The notes beneath the pieces were generated by a model. The model ran no database searches. It was not told the DNA's origin and saw nothing but the letters and a program-made list of their open reading frames with translations. 54,183 nt of DNA from an uncultured Flavobacteriaceae bacterium (GTDB lineage: Bacteria; Bacteroidota; Bacteroidia; Flavobacteriales; Flavobacteriaceae): assembly GCA_938020445.1 (NCBI GenBank), contig CALIIC010000102.1, positions 1 to 54,183 on the forward strand. The letters are read 5' to 3'. Numbering within the stretch: the first letter of the stretch is position 1; each line of letters starts with the position of its first letter. Positions 37,201 to 45,910 of the stretch are shown piece by piece. The translations under genes and the position numbers were made by a program.

Positions 37201-37418
37201 GGTACAACGTGCCTCTTAGTGGTGAGGGAGCTTTCAAAAGCCTTCGTTTGTCACTAACTGGACAAAACCTTGCGTTGTTTACAGATTACAGCGGAATAGA
37301 CCCAGAAGTTTCAGTTCCTACGGGACAATTAGGCTCTGGTGTACCTGTAAGAGGTATTGACTGGGCGGCCTTCCCTAACCCCCTAACGGTTACCTTCGGA
37401 ATTAACGCTAAGTTTTAA
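34290..37418 (+). CDS. Second SusC/RagA TonB-linked outer-membrane transporter
   Basis: The 1,042-residue protein has a signal peptide (MMVGVFLCFGLSHAQ), a carboxypeptidase-regulatory-like domain (EVTGTVSDSNGPLPGASVVVKG), the SusC segment DEVVIIGYGTTTIKDATGS, plug motifs (VNIRGANSVRANNNPL, ISILKDASATAIYGSRGANG) and a C-terminal barrel ending FGINAKF. It lacks an STN domain. It is clearly related to the first SusC but diverged throughout the barrel, so it is not a recent duplicate. Its codon use (Arg almost only AGA/CGT) differs from the first susC and suggests strong expression. No glycoside hydrolase lies beside it, so the substrate is open. Confidence 0.94.
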   Translation: MKITLLKSLMMVGVFLCFGLSHAQEVTGTVSDSNGPLPGASVVVKGTTTGTQTDFDGNFTINAESDATLVVSYIGYLTREVAVNGQTSISVTLEEDAQQLDEVVIIGYGTTTIKDATGSVASVTAEDFNGGNISSPEQLIQGKTAGVNIQQTSGEPGAGIQVNIRGANSVRANNNPLFVVDGVPLFGQNTDAQGDSGQGGSDVGNPLNFLNPNDIESISILKDASATAIYGSRGANGVVIITTKSGKAGAGGVWEVSSSLSVARPVRKYDLLGREDYLSAVTQFGGNAANTDFGADTDWQEVVLRSTASTNNNLSYSQNYGSGNVRATFGYQKQFGVIEKSEFERITGRVNWIQRLVDDKLTLNLQASISRVNREQPPIAAGAGFRGDILGAAYSANPTWPSNPFFDDGGGQIQPANYLASTQNITNTDRVLLNGSADYKITPELSAKVNIGYDRSQSENVSVLNANLQNFQGIEGLGAGTFNTLEFENKTLEATLTYTKEFENSRLEALAGYAYQDFNTFGRNSAARGFGTTDLNVMGEDLKRTVEASDSFVTGSYQQYYYDIDSPDLTINRLLPNVGSENVAFGFTRGVRSLVVDNFDNTDELQSFFGRINYSIANKYTFTGTMRADGSSRFGPENQYGYFPSGAFAWQIGEEDFIGESVSTLKLRLSAGITGNQDGLGYGNFVARQRYSQLNLASIQADGNINNNGLSIVATDVPDLKWESTLNFNVGLDFGFNSDRFSGSLDVYQSTTRDVLLQTPPAAPSTNPFQFGNVDAEILNQGIELGLNYDFVQTENTTFGASFNIAYNTNEVQDFVSSINTGAINGPGLSGAFAQRFEAGQSLFSYYMATFEGFDGDGNPIYKDVNGDGTGDPDVDKEFVGEDALPDVTTGLSLNFSHKNWDLGMFLNGQFGFSVYNNTANSFFNAGQIGTARNVTPDVVTSGESTGASTAVSTRFLEKGDFVRLQNATIGYNVPLSGEGAFKSLRLSLTGQNLALFTDYSGIDPEVSVPTGQLGSGVPVRGIDWAAFPNPLTVTFGINAKF

Positions 37419-37436
37419 TAAAAAAAATTGTTTATT

Positions 37437-39059
37437 ATGAAAAGATTCTATGTACGTTTAAGTGGTTTGGCAGTGCTAGCCTTGTTAGGGCTTAGTGCTT
37501 GTTCGGACCTAGAAATTGAAGAGACCGATTCCATTATTAGTGAAGGGTTTCAGGGACTAAGTGATCCTGCTTCCTCCCTAGAACAACTTTACAACCAAGT
37601 AGCCGGTAACTTAGGAGATCAGGCATCTTTATATGCCTTGAACGAAGTTACTACCGACGCTTTGTTAGTTCCTACTCGTGGTGCTGACTGGGGAGATAAC
37701 GGTCGTTGGAGAAAATTGCACCAACACGAATGGGGAATTGAGGAAGTAGATATCCTTACTCCTTTCAATCAATGGAATGCCAACCAACTATTGGGCTCGC
37801 AGATTTTGGACTCAAGAAGTGGTGCTCCGGCTGACGTGGCTGCCGAGGCAAGTTTCCTAAGAGCACTTTCTATGTGGATTATATTGGATAATTTTGGTCA
37901 GGTACCTTACAGAGATGTTACCTTGTCTTCTACAACTGTTCCAGAAGTATTAACAGGACAAGCCGCTGTAGATTTTATTCTTGCAGATGTTGACGCTGCT
38001 ATTGCAGGACTTGCAAATGTTGCTGCCGGTACGGGAGAGTTGAAAACCGCAAGCAAGGATGCCGCTAGAATGTTGAAAGCAAAAGTTCTTTTGAACAAGC
38101 ACATCTACTTAAATCAATTGACCGGTGGTGGTGGTTCTCCTGATTCTGGTGACATGGCCGAAGTAATTGCTTTGGTTGATGCAATAGAAGGAAATGGATA
38201 TACTTTACAAGACGGTTATTTCGATATTTTCAAAGAAGATGCCGATTCAGAAACCATTTTCTGGGTTTCTACAGGTTGGGGTAACAGAATCTTTAATGGA
38301 TTACACTATAACTCTACCGGAATCGGTGGAGGTGGTTGGAACGGTTTCAGCACCTTGGCTGAATACTACGATCTGTTTGAAGGTGATTCTGAAAGCAATC
38401 GTGTTGAGTTGGATTTGACTCCGCTTGATGGTCAGGAAGAAAGAAGAGGTGGTGTACCACCTTCAGGACTTCCCTATACGGAAAGACCCAATACTACCGA
38501 CAACGATGGTTTTGAAGATGGATCGAACGTTGGTTTCGGTTTCTTGATCAATCAACAATATACGTTGGATGGTACTGCATTGACAGACCGTCCTGGTGCA
38601 CCGCTACAATTTTCTAGAGAGTTCGTAGACGGTAACGGCGCTCCAAGCCTTATCAACAACGATGAAAAAACGGGTATCCGTATGATGAAGTACAACCCTC
38701 GTTTTGGTGGGTTTGCAAACCACTTGATTGTATTCCGTTATGCTGATGCATATCTTATGAAAGCTGAAGCAATGATGCGTAGTGGTGGAGATCCGACAAC
38801 AATGGTCAACAACCTACGTATCCTAAGAAAAGCTGCCCCGTTAGGTTCTGTATCAGAGCAGGATCTATTAGATGAAAGAGGTAGAGAACTTTTTGGAGAA
38901 GGTTTCCGAAGAAATGATATGATTCGTTTTGGTCAGTATTTAAGAGGTTGGGAATTCAAAAGCGCAACCGAGACTGGCAATACACAGCGCCTATTGTTCC
39001 CAATTCCTGCTCCGCAGCTATTGGCCAACCCTAACTTGGTTCAGAACCCTGGGTATTAA
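37437..39059 (+). CDS. Second SusD/RagB-family lipoprotein (intact)
   Basis: From the ATG at 37437 the protein has 540 residues; an in-frame TTG at 37428 would add three residues and is unlikely. The lipobox is LALLGLSAC followed by SDLEIEETDS, acidic as in surface-exported lipoproteins. The SusD core follows: FLRALSMWIILDNFGQVPYRDV, YADAYLMKAEAMMRSG, ELFGEGFRRNDMIRFGQY and the terminal LLFPIPAPQLLANPNLVQNPGY. It begins 18 bp after the susC stop. It binds the ligand that SusC imports; the ligand is unknown. Unlike the susD of the starch locus, the frame is complete. Confidence 0.95.
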   Translation: MKRFYVRLSGLAVLALLGLSACSDLEIEETDSIISEGFQGLSDPASSLEQLYNQVAGNLGDQASLYALNEVTTDALLVPTRGADWGDNGRWRKLHQHEWGIEEVDILTPFNQWNANQLLGSQILDSRSGAPADVAAEASFLRALSMWIILDNFGQVPYRDVTLSSTTVPEVLTGQAAVDFILADVDAAIAGLANVAAGTGELKTASKDAARMLKAKVLLNKHIYLNQLTGGGGSPDSGDMAEVIALVDAIEGNGYTLQDGYFDIFKEDADSETIFWVSTGWGNRIFNGLHYNSTGIGGGGWNGFSTLAEYYDLFEGDSESNRVELDLTPLDGQEERRGGVPPSGLPYTERPNTTDNDGFEDGSNVGFGFLINQQYTLDGTALTDRPGAPLQFSREFVDGNGAPSLINNDEKTGIRMMKYNPRFGGFANHLIVFRYADAYLMKAEAMMRSGGDPTTMVNNLRILRKAAPLGSVSEQDLLDERGRELFGEGFRRNDMIRFGQYLRGWEFKSATETGNTQRLLFPIPAPQLLANPNLVQNPGY

Positions 39060-39081
39060 GATTCAAATTTTTGTGTTTATG

Positions 39082-39115
39082 AAAAGGCTATCCATTTTTT
39101 TGGATAGCTTTTTTT
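39082..39115 (+). terminator. Intrinsic terminator after the second susD
   Basis: GCTATCCA (39087-39094) pairs with TGGATAGC (39101-39108) around a T6 loop, is preceded by AAAAG and followed by seven T. This is a strong rho-independent hairpin 27 bp after the susD stop. It marks the end of the susCD transcript and separates it from the FG-GAP operon. Confidence 0.88.
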
Positions 39116-39131
39116 GTAAACCGTATTTTTG
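39099..39131 (+). promoter_or_regulatory. Candidate Bacteroidota promoter for the FG-GAP/haloperoxidase operon
   Basis: TATTTTTG at 39124-39131 fits the -7 consensus TAnnTTTG exactly, and TTTG at 39099-39102 is 21 bp upstream, within the usual spacing. It lies 106 bp before the first gene of the operon, in the only spacer (177 bp) available. The upstream element falls inside the preceding terminator hairpin, and T-rich sequence makes chance matches likely. Confidence 0.33.
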
Positions 39132-39236
39132 CCGAAATCATTTTGAAGCCTACCATTTTTACGCAAGTAATTACGATTACTTTCGACCAATACCATCTAA
39201 TGATTATAACGTGTTTAGCTAACTAGTACCGAAAAA

Positions 39237-42200
39237 ATGAAAAGGAGTTTCGTACTTTGTTTAACAATTCTAATACTTATTTTTTCCTGTACCCCTAAAA
39301 AAACAACCCGTTTTAAAACGGTACCAGGTGCGCATTCAGGAATTACTTTTGAAAATACGCTGAATCCAACTCCTGAACTTAACATACTCACCTATCTCTA
39401 CTATTACAACGGTGCCGGCGTAAGTGTTGCCGATCTAAACAACGATTCACTACCCGACCTCTACTTTAGTTCCAACGAAGGCAATGACAAGCTCTACCTT
39501 AATAAAGGCAACTTACAATTTCAAGATATATCCGAACAGGCCCGTATTCATGATCAAAAAACCTGGTCTACCGGTGTTACCCATGTAGATATCAATGCTG
39601 ATGGTTTGTTGGATATTTATGTTTGTAAAGCTGCTGGGTATCGAGCATTAAACGGTAAAAATCGCTTGTATATTAACCAAGGTACAGACGAAAATAATAT
39701 TCCAACATTCAAAGAAGATGCCGCTTCCTATGGAATCGATTTTTCTGGCTTATCAACACAGGCAGCATTCTTTGATTACGACCTGGATGGTGACCTCGAT
39801 CTTTTTTTGCTGAACCACTCAGTACACCCAAATAATGCGTATGGGTATGGCACGCAACGCGAAAAATTCGATCCACGCTCCGGAGATCGGTTGTTTAGAA
39901 ATGACCAGCAGGAATTCGTTGATGTCTCACAAGAAGCTGGCTTGTTTCAAGGTAGAATTGGTTTCGGCCTCGGCCTTGCCATAAGCGACCTTAACCAAGA
40001 TGGCTACCCTGATATCTACATCGGAAACGACTTCTACGAAAACGATTATTTGTATGTGAATCAAAAAGATGGCACTTTTCAAGAAATCATCTCCAAACGA
40101 CCGGAAAAAGTAGGTCATACCAGTCATTATGCCATGGGGAACGACATTGCGGATATCAACAACGATGGCCTTACCGACATCCTCTCAGTAGATATGCTTC
40201 CTCGAAATCAAGAAACCTATAAAACCTCTGGCCTTGATTTCCCCTACCCTATATACGAAAACTACTTAAAGAACGGGTATGCGCCACAATACATGCAAAA
40301 CTCCTTGCTGTTAAATCTAGGAAATACCAATTTTAGTGAAGTAGGGCATTTAACCGGACTGTCCGCCTCCGAATGGTCATGGGGTGTTCTTTTGGCGGAT
40401 TTTGACAACGACGGTCTCAAAGATGCATACATATCCAATGGGATCAAAGGTGCTACCAATAACATGGACTTTGTGCAATTCATTTCCAATGATATTATTC
40501 AAAAAGGAATCGACAACGGCATGTCGCAAAAAGACATGTCGCTTATAGATAAGTTACCAGAAATAAAAGAGCCAAACTATCTGTACCGGAACCTGGGCAA
40601 TTTAGAGTTTAAGGATGTTACGAATGAATGGTCTACACCGGAAGCTTCATACAGTAATGGTTGCGTTTATTCGGATCTAGACAATGATGGCGATCTTGAC
40701 CTTGTAATCAACAACGTGAACGCACCAGCCACTTTGTTAGAGAATACCACGGTGTCTGATAACAAGTCATCTAACTACTTGAGCCTTTCATTCAAAGGGA
40801 ACCCTCAAAACCCTTTTGGAATTGGTGCACGCATCATCGCCTATGGGGATACCCTTAGCATTACCCAAGAAAATTTCACTACCCGAGGCTACCTTTCCGC
40901 TGTTGCACCCGAACTTCATATTGGTCTTGGGCAGCAGCAATCTATAGACTCCCTCAAAGTCATTTGGCCTAGCGGTGTTTTTCAAACCCTCAAAAATATA
41001 GCAGTCAACCAAAAAATTGTTCTAGACCATGATAATGCGAAAGGAGATTTCTATGCCAAACAAACAGCTCCTATTAGCTATCTGAAAAATGTGGATAGCA
41101 TCTTTACTTACACACATAAGGATCCAGCGACAACAGAATTTCTTCGCAACCCCATCGTACCTTGGGCAAATACCAATGCAGGGCCCCATATATCGGTTTC
41201 AGACATAAACAATGACGCTTTGGAAGATCTTTTTATTAGCGGTGCAAAAGGCCAGGCGTCTCAACTACTGCTGCAAAAAGAACAAGGTTCTTTTACTTCC
41301 GTTCAGTCTTCCCTCTTTGCCGAGGATTCGAAAAGTGAAGATGTCTCCCATGTTTTTTTTGATGCAAATGGTGACACTGCTCCTGATCTTATTGTTGTAA
41401 GTGGCGGCAACGAATTTCAAAAAGGCACTCCCCTACGCCCAAGACTCTATCTAAACTACAACGGACAATTTGAAAAAGACACAACACAATTTAAAGAAAT
41501 AACTCTAAATGCCTCCAAGGTGGCAGCCGTTGACTTCGACAATGATGGGGATATGGATGTTACCATAAGTGCTGATCAAATTCCATTGGAATTTGGCAAA
41601 ACTGCAAGACAATATATCCTCCAAAATGATGGGACTGGCAATTTCAAAGACATCACCGAGACCCTTTTGAAAGATTACCGGTCCATAGGGAATGTCAAAG
41701 ATTTTGTATGGGCAGATATTGACAATAATGGCTACAAAGACCTCATTATGGTTGGTCATTGGATGTCTGTTACCGTATACAAGAACAATGGAAAGGCACT
41801 AGAGCGAGCTGAGATGAATGGCCTAATAGCATCAAATGGACTCTGGAATACCATTAAGGCTGGCGATTTTGACAACGACGGAGATATTGATTTCGTTTGT
41901 GGCAATTGGGGACTAAACAGTAAGTTGCATGCCAGTAAGAATAAACCACTTACACTTTATAGGTATGATTTTGATACAAACGGAGCGATTGACCCTGTGG
42001 TTACCTATTTTCATGACAATATCGAAACGCCCTTCGCATCAAAAGATGAACTTGTAAAGCAAATGCCTTATCTGAACAAACAATACCTCTCTTATGGCGA
42101 TTTTGCAAAAGCAAGTCTAGCAGATCTTTTCACCAAAGAAAAGTTATTGAAATCAGAAAAGAAAGAAGTGTATGAACTCGCACATACCTATTTTCAAAAT

Positions 42201-42548
42201 AACGGTGAAAACGGTTTTTCTAAAACGGTTCTTCCACGAATTGCGCAAATTTCCACCATTCATGATATTGCCATGGAAGACTTTAACAAAGATGGTTTCA
42301 AAGACCTGTTAATTGTGGGCAATAGCCATGAAATTAGTACTCAATTGGGTAGGATGGATGCCCTTCATGGCCTAATTTTGCTAAATCATGAAAACGGCAG
42401 CTTTCAACAGGCTCCCAAGCAAAATTTTGATATTCCAGGCCCCGCCAGAAGCATTGAAAGAATTAAAGTAAAAGACATAGAATACTATTTGGTAGGTATG
42501 AATGATAACGTACCAATAGTACTTAAGAAAAAAGAAGCACACCAATAA
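39237..42548 (+). CDS. FG-GAP/VCBS-repeat lipoprotein with ASPIC/UnbV-like domain, paralogue 1
   Basis: The 1,103-residue protein has a lipobox (ILILIFSC) and two runs of FG-GAP/VCBS repeats, each carrying a DxDxDG-type Ca-binding loop (for example DLNNDSLPDLYF, DYDLDGDLDLFL, DLNQDGYPDIYI, DFDNDGDMDVTI, DFNKDGFKDLLI); I count about thirteen. Between them, at about 510-600, lies an ASPIC/UnbV-like domain (NPFGIGARIIAYG, DSLKVIWPSG). The repeats should form two beta-propellers on a surface or periplasmic lipoprotein. Homologues are common beside SusCD pairs in marine Bacteroidota and have no known role; ligand binding is plausible. First gene of the operon; its stop overlaps the next ATG. Confidence 0.87.
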   Translation: MKRSFVLCLTILILIFSCTPKKTTRFKTVPGAHSGITFENTLNPTPELNILTYLYYYNGAGVSVADLNNDSLPDLYFSSNEGNDKLYLNKGNLQFQDISEQARIHDQKTWSTGVTHVDINADGLLDIYVCKAAGYRALNGKNRLYINQGTDENNIPTFKEDAASYGIDFSGLSTQAAFFDYDLDGDLDLFLLNHSVHPNNAYGYGTQREKFDPRSGDRLFRNDQQEFVDVSQEAGLFQGRIGFGLGLAISDLNQDGYPDIYIGNDFYENDYLYVNQKDGTFQEIISKRPEKVGHTSHYAMGNDIADINNDGLTDILSVDMLPRNQETYKTSGLDFPYPIYENYLKNGYAPQYMQNSLLLNLGNTNFSEVGHLTGLSASEWSWGVLLADFDNDGLKDAYISNGIKGATNNMDFVQFISNDIIQKGIDNGMSQKDMSLIDKLPEIKEPNYLYRNLGNLEFKDVTNEWSTPEASYSNGCVYSDLDNDGDLDLVINNVNAPATLLENTTVSDNKSSNYLSLSFKGNPQNPFGIGARIIAYGDTLSITQENFTTRGYLSAVAPELHIGLGQQQSIDSLKVIWPSGVFQTLKNIAVNQKIVLDHDNAKGDFYAKQTAPISYLKNVDSIFTYTHKDPATTEFLRNPIVPWANTNAGPHISVSDINNDALEDLFISGAKGQASQLLLQKEQGSFTSVQSSLFAEDSKSEDVSHVFFDANGDTAPDLIVVSGGNEFQKGTPLRPRLYLNYNGQFEKDTTQFKEITLNASKVAAVDFDNDGDMDVTISADQIPLEFGKTARQYILQNDGTGNFKDITETLLKDYRSIGNVKDFVWADIDNNGYKDLIMVGHWMSVTVYKNNGKALERAEMNGLIASNGLWNTIKAGDFDNDGDIDFVCGNWGLNSKLHASKNKPLTLYRYDFDTNGAIDPVVTYFHDNIETPFASKDELVKQMPYLNKQYLSYGDFAKASLADLFTKEKLLKSEKKEVYELAHTYFQNNGENGFSKTVLPRIAQISTIHDIAMEDFNKDGFKDLLIVGNSHEISTQLGRMDALHGLILLNHENGSFQQAPKQNFDIPGPARSIERIKVKDIEYYLVGMNDNVPIVLKKKEAHQ

Positions 42549-45500
42549 TGAGAACGACTGCGGCAAAAGAATTGCTTGGCTTTTTTACCTTATTGTTACT
42601 ACTCTCTTCCTGTAACGAAAAAACGGCCAGTATTGACAAACCTGACAATGAAGAATCGGCAACCCTATTCGCCTCCCTCTCTTCTGAAAGAACCGGTATT
42701 GATTTTATCAATACGGTAAAAAATCAAAAGGATTTCAACATCTTTAAATACAGAAATTTTTACAATGGAGGAGGGGTAGCAATTGGTGACATCAACAACG
42801 ATGGATTGCCAGACATCTACATGACCGCTAATATGGGTGATAATAAGCTGTATTTGAACAAAGGGAACCTTAGGTTTGAAGACATTTCCGAAAAAGCCGG
42901 AGTAACAGGCAACAAACCCTGGTCTACCGGAGTCACTATGGTAGATATTAACAATGACGGCCTTTTGGATCTGTATGTGAGCAATGCCGGAAATATGAAA
43001 GGTAATAACCATGACAATGACCTTTATATCAACAACGGCGACCTCACCTTTACCGAAAAGGCAAAAGAATACAATCTTGCCGAAACAGGTTTCTCGACCC
43101 ATGCGACTTTTTTCGACTATGACAAAGACGGGGATTTAGATGCCTACATTTTAAACAACAGTAATATTCCTGTTAGTAGTTTGGGCTATGCAGAACAGCG
43201 AGAGGTACGCGCACAAGACTGGGAAGGTGTTCCGAAAATATTTAGGGGTGTCGGAGATATGCTCCTGAGAAATGACGATGGAAAATATGTAGATGTAAGT
43301 GAGAAAGCTGGGATATATGGCAGTCTAATCGGATTTGGACTAGGCGTAATGGTCAGTGATTTTAATGGTGACCTCTACCCTGACCTATACGTATCCAATG
43401 ATTTTTACGAGCGCGATTATCTATACATCAATCAAAAAGACGGTACTTTTAATGAGGAAATTCAAGATTGGACTTCCCACCTCTCCCTTTCGGCCATGGG
43501 TATCGATATGGCCGACATCAACAATGACGGAAACGCCGATATTTTTATCACAGATATGCTACCTGAAGCCGATGAACGGGTAAAATCGGTTATGGAATTC
43601 GAAGGCTACAATGTTTTCAATCTAAAGCGCAGTAAAGATTTCTCACAGCAATACATACAGAACACCTTGCAATTGAACAATGGCAACGGTTCCTTTTCAG
43701 AAGTAGCCTACTTTAGTGGCATCTCAGCTACCGACTGGAGCTGGGCAGGCCTCTTGTTCGATATGGACAATGATGGGCTACGGGATATCTTTATTACCAA
43801 TGGGGTAAACCATGACCTTACCGATCTCGATTTTGTCGACTTTTTCGCCAACGAAATCATTCAGAAAATGGCCTTGACCGGTAAGAAGGAATCCATTGAT
43901 TCTATCATCAATAAAATGCCCATTAAACCACAACCGAATTTCACCTATAGAAACAATGGTGATATTACGTTTGATAACGTTTCGAACGAATGGGGCCTTG
44001 GCATCCCCAGTCTTTCCAACGGCACGGCCTATGGGGACCTAGACAATGACGGCGATTTGGATTTGGTTGTCAATAACGTCAACATGCAAGCCTTCCTTTA
44101 TGAAAATCGTACCAACAGCTTGCGCGAAAACAACTATATTAAAATACAGTATGAGGGATCTGAAAAAAACCCATTTGCTATAGGTACCACCCTCAAACTA
44201 TACCATGGAAAGAACATTGTGGTGCAAGAATTGATTCCCTCAAGAGGTTTCCAATCTTCAATGGACTATACAATGACCATTGGTTTGGGCGCCACTACCA
44301 CCATCGATTCGTTGCGTGTCATATGGCCCGACGATTTCACAGAAGTACTGACCCAGATAAAGGCCAACCAAACCTTGAAATTGAAACGGTCAACCGCCAC
44401 TGAAAAATACCAAATTCCGAAAATCAAGGCGCATAAACCTTTGCTACAGTCCATAGAAAACTCCCGTTTGTTAGCTCATAAAGAAAATTCATATACCGAT
44501 TTTGACTATGAGGGGCTTATTTATAAACAACTATCACAAGAAGGTCCCGCAATGGCCGTTGGCGACATTGACTCGGATGGAAACGAGGACATCTATATTG
44601 GGGGGGCAAAAGGGCAGGCCGGTATGCTCTATAAGCATTCGAGAAATGGTGTTTTAACACCACGCACACAATCCGTTTTTGAGAATGATAAGTTACAGGA
44701 AGACACCGCGGCGGCTTTTCTTGATGCAGATAGTGATGGTGACCTTGATTTAATGGTTGGTACCGGCGGAAATGAAATAGGGGAACAAAGCCGCTATAGA
44801 ACCCAGTTGTACCTGAATGACGGGAAAGGAGCTTTTTCCAAATCCGCAACATCATTGCCAGCAACCTTCAAAAACATTTCAATTATTGCCCCATATGATT
44901 TTGACCAAGACGGTGATGACGATGTATTTATCGGGTCTAGAAGTGTTGTAGGCACGTACGGCATTGATCCAGATCATTTGTTCTTAACCAATAATGGTGA
45001 TGGTACCTTTTCAGATGCTACCGAACGTTTTGCCTATGATTTAAAAGATGCAGGCATGGTGACCAATGCCGTCTGGGCCGATATTGATGGGGACGATAAA
45101 AAAGATTTGATTTCGGTCTCTGAATGGGGTACGCCGCAAATTTTTAAAAACTCGGGGCGCAGAATTTCCAAACTACCCTCATCATTAGACAGTTTGTATG
45201 GCTATTGGAATGTGGTTGAAGCTGCAGACCTCGATAACGACGGTGACAATGATCTTATTTTAGGAAATCAAGGGAGCAATGTGCACTATAAGACAACAAA
45301 GGAAAACCCCATGAAAATGTGGATCAATGACTTTGACAACAATGGTACCCTTGAACAAATTATCACACAGAGCAATAACGGGAAAGACTATCCCCTGCAC
45401 CAAAAAAAGGAATTAACAGCTCAGATAGTTTCGCTAAAAAAACGAACACTTAAGGCATCGGAGTATGCCAAAAAAACAATTCAAGAGTTATTTCCCGAAG

Positions 45501-45910
45501 AAGTAATCAATAAAGCTATCGTAAAACAGGCCACTATTTCAGAATCGGTGGTCGCTATTAACGAAGGTGGCGGTAAGTTTACTATCAAGAAATTACCAAG
45601 TAGAACCCAATTATCTTGTATTTGCAGTATTAGTTGTGCAGATATTAATCAGGATGGGCATCCCGACCTGATCATGGGAGGTAACAACTTCGAGTTCAAA
45701 CCACAATATTCTAGACTAGATGCCAGTTATGGCGAGGTGTTGTTGGGTAACGGGAAAATGGATTTTGAATGGCAAGACCATGCTAAAAGTGGTTTTTTCA
45801 TCCGGGAAGAGATAAAGCACCTCAAACAGTTCAAAGACAACCAAGGCAATCGCTATTTAATCGCTGCAATCAATGATGCTCAACCAAAGATTTTTAAAAT
45901 CGATGAATAA
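42548..45910 (+). CDS. FG-GAP/VCBS-repeat lipoprotein with ASPIC/UnbV-like domain, paralogue 2
   Basis: The 1,120-residue protein has a longer signal peptide with lipobox LLLLLSSC, then FG-GAP loops such as DINNDGLPDIYM, DYDKDGDLDAYI, DFNGDLYPDLYV, DMDNDGLRDIFI and DLDNDGDLDLVV. The central ASPIC/UnbV-like block (NPFAIGTTLKLYHG, DSLRVIWPDD) is followed by a second propeller (DIDSDGNEDIYI, DFDQDGDDDVFI, DLDNDGDNDLIL, DINQDGHPDLIM). It shares with its neighbours the block SATDWSW and the segment DFVDFFANEIIQK before the central domain. The ATG overlaps the preceding stop by one base. Same caveats on function as its paralogues. Confidence 0.87.
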   Translation: MRTTAAKELLGFFTLLLLLSSCNEKTASIDKPDNEESATLFASLSSERTGIDFINTVKNQKDFNIFKYRNFYNGGGVAIGDINNDGLPDIYMTANMGDNKLYLNKGNLRFEDISEKAGVTGNKPWSTGVTMVDINNDGLLDLYVSNAGNMKGNNHDNDLYINNGDLTFTEKAKEYNLAETGFSTHATFFDYDKDGDLDAYILNNSNIPVSSLGYAEQREVRAQDWEGVPKIFRGVGDMLLRNDDGKYVDVSEKAGIYGSLIGFGLGVMVSDFNGDLYPDLYVSNDFYERDYLYINQKDGTFNEEIQDWTSHLSLSAMGIDMADINNDGNADIFITDMLPEADERVKSVMEFEGYNVFNLKRSKDFSQQYIQNTLQLNNGNGSFSEVAYFSGISATDWSWAGLLFDMDNDGLRDIFITNGVNHDLTDLDFVDFFANEIIQKMALTGKKESIDSIINKMPIKPQPNFTYRNNGDITFDNVSNEWGLGIPSLSNGTAYGDLDNDGDLDLVVNNVNMQAFLYENRTNSLRENNYIKIQYEGSEKNPFAIGTTLKLYHGKNIVVQELIPSRGFQSSMDYTMTIGLGATTTIDSLRVIWPDDFTEVLTQIKANQTLKLKRSTATEKYQIPKIKAHKPLLQSIENSRLLAHKENSYTDFDYEGLIYKQLSQEGPAMAVGDIDSDGNEDIYIGGAKGQAGMLYKHSRNGVLTPRTQSVFENDKLQEDTAAAFLDADSDGDLDLMVGTGGNEIGEQSRYRTQLYLNDGKGAFSKSATSLPATFKNISIIAPYDFDQDGDDDVFIGSRSVVGTYGIDPDHLFLTNNGDGTFSDATERFAYDLKDAGMVTNAVWADIDGDDKKDLISVSEWGTPQIFKNSGRRISKLPSSLDSLYGYWNVVEAADLDNDGDNDLILGNQGSNVHYKTTKENPMKMWINDFDNNGTLEQIITQSNNGKDYPLHQKKELTAQIVSLKKRTLKASEYAKKTIQELFPEEVINKAIVKQATISESVVAINEGGGKFTIKKLPSRTQLSCICSISCADINQDGHPDLIMGGNNFEFKPQYSRLDASYGEVLLGNGKMDFEWQDHAKSGFFIREEIKHLKQFKDNQGNRYLIAAINDAQPKIFKIDE

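Noticed and set aside
20549..39059. The two susCD pairs as a recent tandem duplication
   Set aside because: The plug motifs are alike as in all SusC proteins, but barrels, SusD bodies, lengths and codon use differ strongly; no extended DNA identity was seen.
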